Shown here piece after piece: positions 6,476-11,647 of a stretch of 11,647 nucleotides of DNA; position 1 is the first letter of the stretch, and each line of letters opens with the position of its first letter. The translations under genes and the position numbers were made by a program. Under the pieces are notes generated by a model that saw only the letters and a program-made list of their open reading frames with translations, ran no database searches and was not told the DNA's origin. Origin of the DNA: an uncultured Austwickia sp. (lineage in GTDB: Bacteria > Actinomycetota > Actinomycetes > Actinomycetales > Dermatophilaceae); the NCBI GenBank assembly GCA_934678955.1, contig CAKUSI010000099.1:1-11647 (forward strand), read 5' to 3'.

Positions 6476-7113
6476 AGCGCGCCTCCTTCCGATGCCGCGG
6501 AGAGCGAGGGCGTCGCCAGCCAGCGGCCGACCGTGGACGGATGCACCCCGGTCGCGCGAGCGATGGCCTTGTTCGTCATGCCGTCCTCCTTCAGTCGCAG
6601 GGCGAGTTCTCTGGGAGCAAGGTGCGCAGGCGGTTCCGGCGACTGGTACTCGACCGCGTTCGACACCAACACGGCAGGCTGCGCCGACGGCTCCGCACGG
6701 AACCGTCGGGTGAGCACGACGGTCAAGTGCGTGATCGCCAGCAGCACGAGCGGCGGTACTGCGGCGACCGATCCTGCGAGTGCCGAAGGAACGTCGGCGT
6801 CAGCGGCGACGACCGCGTGGATCGCGTTGGCTGCGACCGAGACCGCGGCACCGGCCATGAGCAGCAGCCACGGATACCAGGCGGCACGCTGCCCCGCGAG
6901 CGCGACGACGGACACCGTGGCGACGACGATGATGCCGTCCACGATGAGCGGCCATGCCCACGCCTGGCTCTCATCGACGCCGGAGCGTCGCGCGAGGTCG
7001 GCGAGTGCCGTGAACGACAGCCAGAAGGCGGCTGCGGCGATGAATACGGTCCCAGCTACCGCCGTCCACACGGCGATCCGCCCGCGCGGCTGTTGCGTGC
7101 TGCCGGGGATCAC
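6472..7113 (-). CDS. DUF2637-like membrane protein with C-terminal helix-turn-helix
   Basis: The protein has 213 residues. The GTG at 7113 overlaps the Prim-Pol stop as GTGA. Four membrane helices are visible at about 13-37, 56-74, 79-103 and 116-136. The run WLSFTALADLARRSG followed by WAWPLIVDGIIVVATVSV is the hallmark pattern of DUF2637 proteins, which are common on actinobacterial plasmids and integrative elements. After a Pro-rich linker, residues 167-202 (ELALRLKEDGMTNKAIARATGVHPSTVGRWLA) make a clear helix-turn-helix of the resolvase/MarR-like short type. The cytosolic domain could hold DNA at the membrane near the transfer channel or regulate transcription from there. Both roles are inference. 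Confidence 0.85.
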   Translation of the reverse strand: MIPGSTQQPRGRIAVWTAVAGTVFIAAAAFWLSFTALADLARRSGVDESQAWAWPLIVDGIIVVATVSVVALAGQRAAWYPWLLLMAGAAVSVAANAIHAVVAADADVPSALAGSVAAVPPLVLLAITHLTVVLTRRFRAEPSAQPAVLVSNAVEYQSPEPPAHLAPRELALRLKEDGMTNKAIARATGVHPSTVGRWLATPSLSAASEGGAL

Positions 7114-8042
7114 GAGAGCACCTGACCCGATGAAGGCTGAGCTGCATGGCTGGGCACGGAACTGGCCGTGGGCGCGGACGGTGCGCCCCTCGCTACGCGG
7201 TGCGCCGAGCGGATCGTCGTCTCGATCTCCGGCGCGGGCAAACCTGCGCGCTCGGCAGCCGGCCCCAGCGCGGCACGCACGCGGTCTGGCGGGATGCCCG
7301 CCTCGATGAGTCGACACGAGGCCCAGAACAGGCCGCGGTTGCGCTCGCCCTCGCCGCGCATCCCGACCCAGCGGGCGATCCGCTCCACGTCAACTCCGTC
7401 CGTTCGCTCGACAGGGATGACGGGCATCGGGCGCGCCGGTCGCGGATCGAGGAACTGCCGCAGCGCGCGGGCATCGACGGGAACCGCGTCGCCTCGCCCG
7501 GAGCCGATGAGGGCATACGCACTCGGCCCCGCATCGGCGGCGATGATCGAGGGCGGCACGATGACGTAGCCGCCCGATCCCCGGAAGTCGATACCAGCAC
7601 GCGCCACCTGCCAGGACGGCTGCACCAGCTCGGGATCGGCCGGGTAGTAGGCATGGACTCCGCCCGAGGGCGTGCGGATAAACGCGGCCCAGCGATCCGT
7701 CAGCCCCTCGCGTCGGGCCAGCTCGAACGCGGCGAAGCCGCGGACACCGTGCACGTCGACATCTACGACCTCGAGCCCGGAGATCTGGCCCGTCGGCATC
7801 CCGATGTTGGCGCGCGGCCACCGCGCCCACCAGCGAGCGACCTGGCGCGGTTCGGTGCTCGCCTCGTGGAATCCCCGCTTGGTTAGCGGGCGCTTGCCTC
7901 CTGTGACGCAGGGAAAGACGGGGATGCCTGCCTCGGCGTAGCGATACGCTGCGGCGCTCGGCGACAGCCCGGTGAGCGAGGCGAGCAGAACGGCGGCATC
8001 CAGCGGCTGGCGTTCTCCGCGCGAGGCTTCCAGCATCGTCAT
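7110..8042 (-). CDS. Bifunctional DNA primase/polymerase (Prim-Pol) of the element
   Basis: The protein has 310 residues. The ATG at 8042 has AGGAGG about seven bases upstream, the best ribosome site in the operon; an in-frame TTG at 8111 is weaker. The Prim-Pol domain spans about 28-200: YRYAEAGIPVFPC, the GGKRPLTKRGFHEAST segment, NIGMPTG, the metal-binding D94/D96 in VVDVDVHG, H130 in GVHAYYP, and AGIDFRGSGGYVIVPPS with D152. Residues 218-283 (GEGERNRGLFWASCRLIEAG to TTIRSAHR) match the PriCT-like helical domain that often follows. There is no helicase domain. Such single proteins serve as replication initiators in actinobacterial integrative elements and plasmids. It is the first gene of the minus-strand operon and lies downstream of the four palindromes. 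Confidence 0.93.
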   Translation of the reverse strand: MTMLEASRGERQPLDAAVLLASLTGLSPSAAAYRYAEAGIPVFPCVTGGKRPLTKRGFHEASTEPRQVARWWARWPRANIGMPTGQISGLEVVDVDVHGVRGFAAFELARREGLTDRWAAFIRTPSGGVHAYYPADPELVQPSWQVARAGIDFRGSGGYVIVPPSIIAADAGPSAYALIGSGRGDAVPVDARALRQFLDPRPARPMPVIPVERTDGVDVERIARWVGMRGEGERNRGLFWASCRLIEAGIPPDRVRAALGPAAERAGLPAPEIETTIRSAHRVARGAPSAPTASSVPSHAAQPSSGQVLS

Positions 8043-8203
8043 CTCGGCACCTCCTCTGGCCTGGTCGTGAGCCGTGCGGCTCTTGTCGATCAGGTGCGCC
8101 GCGGTCCCCAAGAGACTGTCGGCGTCCGGTGGGCAACGCAGTCAGGCAGCGGGAAGGCGCTTTGCTCATGGAATCGTCTCCTTCCGCTCACCGGGAAGCC
8201 CCG

Positions 8204-8217
8204 TTGAGCATGCTCAA
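8204..8217. promoter_or_regulatory. Operator-like palindrome, site 1
   Basis: The sequence TTGAGCATGCTCAA is a perfect 14-bp palindrome. It lies 47 bp (start to start) from site 2 and just downstream of the predicted minus-strand transcription start, where a bound protein would block elongation of the Prim-Pol transcript. Confidence 0.7.
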
Positions 8218-8234
8218 GGCTCTCCCGAGATTCA

Positions 8235-8264
8235 GTTCTAACACCGCACGTTGAGCATGCGCAA
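8235..8264 (-). promoter_or_regulatory. Predicted promoter of the Prim-Pol/transfer operon
   Basis: On the minus strand TTGCGC (8264-8259) and TAGAAC (8240-8235) are separated by 18 bases, a plausible -35/-10 pair, with a start near 8228. The -35 hexamer is one arm of operator site 2, so a protein bound there would compete with RNA polymerase. The match to consensus is moderate. Confidence 0.4.
8251..8264. promoter_or_regulatory. Operator-like palindrome, site 2
   Basis: TTGAGCATGCGCAA differs from the perfect palindrome at one base. It starts exactly 22 bp before site 3. One arm forms the predicted -35 of the minus-strand promoter. Confidence 0.7.
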
Positions 8265-8267
8265 CAG

Positions 8268-8296
8268 TTGATTTGTGCATGCTCAACGGGTAGATT
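8268..8296 (+). promoter_or_regulatory. Predicted promoter of the regulator operon
   Basis: TTGATT (8268-8273) and TAGATT (8291-8296) are exactly 17 bases apart, each matching four of six consensus positions. The start would be near 8303, giving a leader of about 70 bases. Operator site 3 fills the spacer and site 4 overlaps the last two bases of the -10, so a bound regulator should repress its own operon. Confidence 0.5.
8273..8286. promoter_or_regulatory. Operator-like palindrome, site 3
   Basis: TTGTGCATGCTCAA differs from the perfect palindrome at one base. It starts 22 bp after site 2 and 22 bp before site 4, so the three sites lie on one face of the helix. It sits between the -35 and -10 of the plus-strand promoter. 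Confidence 0.7.
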
Positions 8297-8308
8297 GAGC
8301 ATGCACAA
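8295..8308. promoter_or_regulatory. Operator-like palindrome, site 4
   Basis: TTGAGCATGCACAA differs from the perfect palindrome at one base. It overlaps the end of the predicted -10 hexamer and the expected transcription start of the regulator operon. Confidence 0.7.
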
Positions 8309-8373
8309 CTACCCTTGGGCCTGGGCTACGTCGACGCCTTGGCCCTCCCGAAGGGAAGGGGGGGTCAGCGACG

Positions 8374-8805
8374 ATGACTGAAGACGAAAGTCAGGCTGCG
8401 GCTGACGACCTCGCCAAACGCCTGCGACTTCTGATGGATGTCGCTGTCGCCGAGTCCGGCTCCGAGCCGACCTACTCGCAGATCGCGGAGTATCTGAGAC
8501 AACGTGGCATCAGCCTGTCTCGATCACGATGGACGTACATGGTCAACGGCCACCGATACGTTCAAGACCCCGCAATCTTCGAGGGACTCGCGGACTTCTT
8601 CGACGTTGATGCTGCCTTTCTTGCGGGGGAGAGCGGCGTGGCAACCCCGGAGAAGGTCTCCGCCCAGCTCGACCTCGTGCGTTCGATGCGTGCAGCGAAG
8701 GTGAAGTCCTACGCTGCACGCACACTCGGCGATATCTCGCCGAAGGCGCTCCAAGCCATCAGCAAGTTCCTGGACGAGGAAATGATGCGAACACCCGAGC
8801 ACTGA
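8374..8805 (+). CDS. EspR-like helix-turn-helix transcriptional regulator
   Basis: The protein has 143 residues. The ATG at 8374 follows a purine-rich AAGGGGGGG about nine bases upstream. The helix-turn-helix covers about 33-75: TYSQIAEYLRQRGISLSRSRWTYMVNG, then an FEGLADFFDVDAAFLAG segment. A C-terminal helical part (92-137) would serve dimerisation. The order, length and segments such as SLSRSRW-YMVNG and FFDVDAAFL parallel mycobacterial EspR, an XRE-class regulator of about 132 residues that binds DNA as a dimer of dimers. It is the first gene of the plus-strand operon and lies next to four palindromes, which are its most likely targets. It probably represses itself and the divergent Prim-Pol operon. 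Target and direction of regulation are inferred. Confidence 0.87.
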   Translation: MTEDESQAAADDLAKRLRLLMDVAVAESGSEPTYSQIAEYLRQRGISLSRSRWTYMVNGHRYVQDPAIFEGLADFFDVDAAFLAGESGVATPEKVSAQLDLVRSMRAAKVKSYAARTLGDISPKALQAISKFLDEEMMRTPEH

Positions 8806-8863
8806 CGGGTGTCGCGCACCACGGAGCCGAGGCCAGTAGTTGCTCGGCCGAGAGGGGGTAAAC

Positions 8864-9328
8864 GTGAACACCGAAGAGACCGTAACGGCCGCCGTCTCCG
8901 ATCTGCGGCTCGGCAGCAGATTCACGCTTGCGCACCTTCTCCAGGCCATACAGGAACGGCGCCATCGTAGGCTCCGCGTCGTCGAACTCGCTGACCTCGA
9001 CACCCGCGACGGCATCTGCGCCCTCTGGCTGGTCACCGACACCGAGGACTTCGTGCTCCACGCACGCAGCGACTCTGCATTGCACCGCCAGCAGTTCGTC
9101 CTTCACGAGTTGGCCCACATGATCCTCGGTCACACGGAGGGCGACGATTGCACAGCCGGGGACGTCTTGCTGCCCAACATCCCTCCTCACACGCGCGGAC
9201 GCCTGCTCAAGCGACAAGACATTGACAGTGAGACGGAGATTGCCGCCGAGTCGCTCGCAGATCGGCTGGCCGCGGGCATCCGAGGATCGGTGTTCGCCGA
9301 GTCTCGCTATTCGGAGATCTTCGGGTGA
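8864..9328 (+). CDS. ImmA/IrrE-like HExxH metallopeptidase-type protein
   Basis: The protein has 154 residues. I chose the GTG at 8864 because GAGGGGG lies just upstream; an earlier in-frame TTG at 8840 has no such site. The motif HELAH at 81-85 supplies the zinc ligands and general base, and E125 in ETEIAAESLADRL fits the downstream glutamate of the ImmA/IrrE (M78) pattern E-A-LA-L. The N-terminal part (36-75) holds the usual strands before the active-site helix. In ICEBs1 and related phages, ImmA cleaves the partner repressor ImmR. Here the partner would be the regulator encoded just upstream, 58 bases before this start. The next gene overlaps by four bases. Proteolysis is not shown; some family members act without it. 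Confidence 0.87.
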   Translation: MNTEETVTAAVSDLRLGSRFTLAHLLQAIQERRHRRLRVVELADLDTRDGICALWLVTDTEDFVLHARSDSALHRQQFVLHELAHMILGHTEGDDCTAGDVLLPNIPPHTRGRLLKRQDIDSETEIAAESLADRLAAGIRGSVFAESRYSEIFG

Positions 9329-10344
9329 TCCAGGCGCTCGTCGCGACGCTCATGTGGGCGCTCGTGGCGAGCCTGCTCATCTTCCGCCGCAAACGGGCGG
9401 ATCGAAGCATCACCTACGCTTCCTTCACGATTGCCGTCGCGATGACCCTGAACGTCGACGCCATCTACCTCGCCACCGATCCGCTTCTTGGCGGGACGAA
9501 TGTCACGACCCTCGTTTCGGATGGGCTGCTGATGACCGGGATCTTCTTTCTCGGTCGAGGCGTCATGAAGGCCGACGAGTACCGCCCCAGGCTCGTGCGG
9601 GTCGCCGTGGGCATCCCCGTGCTCCTCACCTCGCTTCTTGCGATCACCACGACGTTCGTGTTCATCGACCGAGGCACAACCACGACTCGGTTCATGATCG
9701 ACCTCGGCGCGCAACCCGCAGCAGCGGCCTACTCGATCATCAACTTCAGCTACTTCTTCCTCGTAATCACGACGATGATGATCCTCGCCGTGCGGCAATA
9801 TCTGCGCAGCTCGGGCATCCAGCGTCTCCCCGCGGCTCTGCTGAGCCTGGGGTCGGCGTTCGGCGGCGCACTGTGCCTGGCCGTGCTCATCATGGACGTC
9901 GCACACGTCACTGGCCAACTCGATCTCATGCGTGCCGTCCAACCAGCCTACGAACCGCTCTCTCTGCTCGCGTTCCTTTTCCTCTGCGCGGGCTTCGCCG
10001 CGCAGCCTGCCGTCCGCCGCGCACAGCACGACATGCGCCGGAAGCGCACCGCCGGCCTCGCGACACACTTGGAGCCTCTCTGGAAGCGGGCTTCCCTCGT
10101 GCGGCCCGGGCTGAGCCAAGCTGACCCGCTCGCCGCGAGCGCGGATGACCTGGAGAGCCGGCTACACCGAGAGATCGTTGAGATCCGCGACGCGATGATC
10201 GACCCGCGCGTCACCTTCCATATCAGCGCAGCCGAGCGCGCCCTACTGAATCGCGCCGAGAGCCACCTTCTCGGACTCGACACGACAGCGACACGGACCA
10301 CCGCTTCACCAGGAAGCCGGGTCGACCAGGGGGGCAGTTCGTGA
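9325..10344 (+). CDS. Seven-helix membrane protein of MAB_1171c type
   Basis: The protein has 339 residues. The GTG at 9325 overlaps the previous stop as GTGA. Seven membrane helices are visible at about 2-20, 30-50, 60-80, 92-114, 133-157, 168-190 and 209-227, followed by a cytosolic domain (228-339). That domain holds HLEPLWKRASLVRPGL and a LESRLHREIVEIRDAM stretch, the pattern of the tail in actinobacterial MAB_1171c-type proteins (DUF6545-like), which often follow an XRE-type regulator and an ImmA/IrrE-like gene. Databases label the family a putative transporter, but I see no transport motif. A sensor or scaffold at the membrane is equally possible. The family name is from memory of pattern and context. 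Confidence 0.83.
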   Translation: MIQALVATLMWALVASLLIFRRKRADRSITYASFTIAVAMTLNVDAIYLATDPLLGGTNVTTLVSDGLLMTGIFFLGRGVMKADEYRPRLVRVAVGIPVLLTSLLAITTTFVFIDRGTTTTRFMIDLGAQPAAAAYSIINFSYFFLVITTMMILAVRQYLRSSGIQRLPAALLSLGSAFGGALCLAVLIMDVAHVTGQLDLMRAVQPAYEPLSLLAFLFLCAGFAAQPAVRRAQHDMRRKRTAGLATHLEPLWKRASLVRPGLSQADPLAASADDLESRLHREIVEIRDAMIDPRVTFHISAAERALLNRAESHLLGLDTTATRTTASPGSRVDQGGSS

Positions 10345-11480
10345 TGCGACGGGTCGCGCTAGGTGCCGGACTCGTTGCCGCAGGCGCGTTGGGTGTCGGA
10401 TGGGCGATCGCGCGGCGGCTGACAGCCCCCAGCACGCGGCGATACGACCTGACCGTCCGCGAGGTTGAGCACGACGGCGACGGCCCTCTCATCGTGCTCG
10501 ATCGAACTTACCTGACCGCAGCCGAAGGCGCTTACAACCTCTGGTTCGAGAGCGGAGGCTGGGCGCAACTCTCCGAAGACGTGCTCGACCGTGGACCGAC
10601 TCTGATCGCACGACGGGTGACGAGCACGGCATCGGAGCTCACTCTCAGGGCTGGCGATCACGTCTCCTGGAGCGGCATCTACTACGCGACCCCGCACGAC
10701 GCCAGCCTTCACGCACACGACATCACCATCGACACCCCCGCTGGGCCCGCCCCCGCCTGGCGCATCGACGGCGACGGTGCCAGGTCGACGTGGGCGATCC
10801 ACCTACATGGCCTCGGCAGCGTCCGAGCCGGAACACTTCGCGGCGTGCTCGCCGCGACAGAGCGCGGCTACACTTCGCTCGTTATCAGCTACCGAGCCGA
10901 CGGCGAAGGCCCGGGAGTCGGCAACGGGCGCTCAATGCTTGGCTTCACCGAGGCCGACGACGCCGCGGCTGCCATCGAGTACGCGATGCGGCACGGAGCC
11001 CGACAGATCGTGCTGTTCGGATGGTCGATGGGTGCCGCCATCGCGCTCCAGCTCGCTCACCACCCGTCGTATCGACGCAGCATCGCTGGTCTCGTGCTCG
11101 ATTCGCCTGTGCTCGACTGGACCGAAGTCATCAAAGCGAACTGCACCCGCAGCGGACTCCCCGCAGCCGCGGGCAGCCTCGCGATCCCGTGGCTGACGCT
11201 CCGCCCGCTGGCCCACATGGTCGGCCTGCCCGAGCGCATCCCGCTCCGATCCTTCGACTGGACGGTTCGTGCCGAGGAACTCACCGCGCCCACGCTCATC
11301 CTGCACGGCACCCACGACGACTCCGTACCGATACGGCTCTCACAAGCACTCCGAGATGCTCGGCCTGGCCTTGTGTCACTGCAGGTCTTCGAAGCAGGAC
11401 ACACGCTCTCGTGGAACTCCGACCCCGACCGATGGCAGAGCGCGGTGATCGCCTGGCTCGCCGCGCACGACCCATCTTGA
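10341..11480 (+). CDS. Membrane-anchored alpha/beta hydrolase
   Basis: The protein has 379 residues counted from GTG at 10341, which overlaps the previous stop as GTGA; an ATG at 10344 would remove one residue. An N-terminal membrane helix (5-25) is followed by RR, then a region of about 110 residues without known motif, and the alpha/beta hydrolase core from about 150. HLHGLGS (154-160) is the oxyanion-hole strand, GWSMG (227-231) carries the nucleophile S229, D326 in HGTHDDSVP is the acid and H354 in EAGHTLSW is the general base, so the triad is complete. The substrate is unknown; family members act on esters, lipids or peptides. The two positive charges after the helix suggest that the catalytic domain may stay in the cytosol. 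It is the last gene of the four-gene operon. Confidence 0.88.
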   Translation: MMRRVALGAGLVAAGALGVGWAIARRLTAPSTRRYDLTVREVEHDGDGPLIVLDRTYLTAAEGAYNLWFESGGWAQLSEDVLDRGPTLIARRVTSTASELTLRAGDHVSWSGIYYATPHDASLHAHDITIDTPAGPAPAWRIDGDGARSTWAIHLHGLGSVRAGTLRGVLAATERGYTSLVISYRADGEGPGVGNGRSMLGFTEADDAAAAIEYAMRHGARQIVLFGWSMGAAIALQLAHHPSYRRSIAGLVLDSPVLDWTEVIKANCTRSGLPAAAGSLAIPWLTLRPLAHMVGLPERIPLRSFDWTVRAEELTAPTLILHGTHDDSVPIRLSQALRDARPGLVSLQVFEAGHTLSWNSDPDRWQSAVIAWLAAHDPS

Positions 11481-11533
11481 ACGTCGATGCTTGTCGGTAG
11501 GCTCGAAGTCGGGGTTGTGAGGCGGAAGGGTCG

Positions 11534-11585
11534 CCGTGCGGCTAGGGTGCGTCTCCTAATTGACGCGGTGGGGTCTGCCGCACGG
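11534..11585. repeat. Nested inverted repeat near the presumed IS end
   Basis: CCGTGCGG (11534-11541) and CCGCACGG (11578-11585) are exact inverted arms. Inside them GCGTC (11549-11553) and GACGC (11562-11566) form a second pair around an 8-base loop. It lies between the hydrolase stop and the transposase end, and could be a terminator-like hairpin without T-tract or part of an IS end. Confidence 0.4.
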
Positions 11586-11603
11586 ATAGGTGACGGGTTG
11601 TAG

Positions 11604-11647
11604 TCACGCCGCGAGGGCGACGTCGGTGTTCATGATTGCTTCGTACT
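11604..11647 (-). CDS. C-terminal end of a probable IS3-type transposase (cut by the window)
   Basis: Only the last 13 residues (YEAIMNTDVALAA) and the stop lie in the window. Actinobacterial IS3-family transposases commonly end with a similar string of the form F/Y-EAIM-T followed by alanines, which is why I propose this family. The evidence is thin because so little is present. If correct, an insertion sequence begins just to the left of the stop, between about 11540 and 11600, and extends past the right edge. Confidence 0.4.
   Translation of the reverse strand, partial: YEAIMNTDVALAA

Larger units (their letters stand above)
8043..8373. promoter_or_regulatory. Divergent control region between the Prim-Pol operon and the regulator operon
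   Basis: This 331-base stretch separates the Prim-Pol start at 8042 from the regulator start at 8374. It holds four copies of one 14-bp palindrome, a predicted promoter in each direction and, on the minus strand, an ATG at 8169 with a strong AAGGAGA ribosome site that opens in a frame different from Prim-Pol. I see no convincing complete gene here. Confidence 0.7.

Noticed and set aside
8204..8308. Four similar short repeats considered as a CRISPR-like array
   Set aside because: The units are 14-bp palindromes separated by only 8 bp (33 bp between the first two), far too short for CRISPR spacers, and they overlap promoter-like hexamers.
8090..8308. Minus-strand open frame of 72 codons across the operators
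   Set aside because: Its sequence consists largely of translated operator repeats, it has no ribosome site and it covers the predicted promoters.
9222..10124. Long plus-strand open frame over the seven-helix protein gene
   Set aside because: The translation is Arg/His/Pro-rich without structure. The overlapping frame at 9325-10344 has clear membrane helices and GTGA coupling.

Overview
The window looks like part of an integrative and conjugative element (ICE), or a related plasmid-like island, in a high-GC actinobacterium, most likely Microbacteriaceae. Grounds: high GC throughout, GTG starts, tightly overlapped genes, and a gene set known from actinobacterial mobile elements (Prim-Pol replication protein, DUF2637 membrane protein, ParB-like protein, cell-wall hydrolase, DUF6112-type small membrane proteins). 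The family names come from reading motifs and remembered family patterns; no database search was run.

Layout. (1) 8042 down to 1794, minus strand: a compact operon of nine genes, mostly overlapping by 1-4 nt or at most 7 nt apart. In order of transcription: Prim-Pol, DUF2637-like protein with a C-terminal helix-turn-helix, two unrecognised soluble proteins, ParB-like protein, single-pass membrane protein with an extracytoplasmic domain, secreted muramidase-like/M23 wall hydrolase, DUF6112-type two-helix membrane protein, and a 76-residue protein. This reads as replication and maintenance followed by the first genes of a conjugation machine. (2) 513-1801, plus strand: two unrelated-looking genes, a small Cys/His-rich protein and a protein with two winged-helix-like modules and a probable leaderless start. 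They face against the operon and look like inserted cargo. (3) 317 down to 69, minus strand: a second DUF6112-type gene, so the transfer cluster probably resumes here and continues past the left edge. (4) 8043-8373: a divergent control region with four copies of a 14-bp palindrome of the type TTGAGCATGCTCAA, three of them spaced exactly 22 bp apart and lying on predicted promoters. (5) 8374-11480, plus strand: a four-gene operon of EspR-like regulator, ImmA/IrrE-like HExxH protein, seven-helix MAB_1171c-type membrane protein and membrane-anchored alpha/beta hydrolase. (6) 11481-11647: a short intergenic stretch with an inverted repeat, then the last codons of a probable IS3-type transposase on the minus strand.

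Working model (inference): the EspR-like protein binds the four palindromes and represses both its own operon and the Prim-Pol/transfer operon. The adjacent HExxH protein could relieve this repression, as ImmA does for ImmR in ICEBs1. The seven-helix protein and hydrolase made from the same transcript have no assigned function; they could be an input or an effector of the switch. This divergent control unit with its membrane and hydrolase partners is the most promising candidate for an undescribed system in the window.
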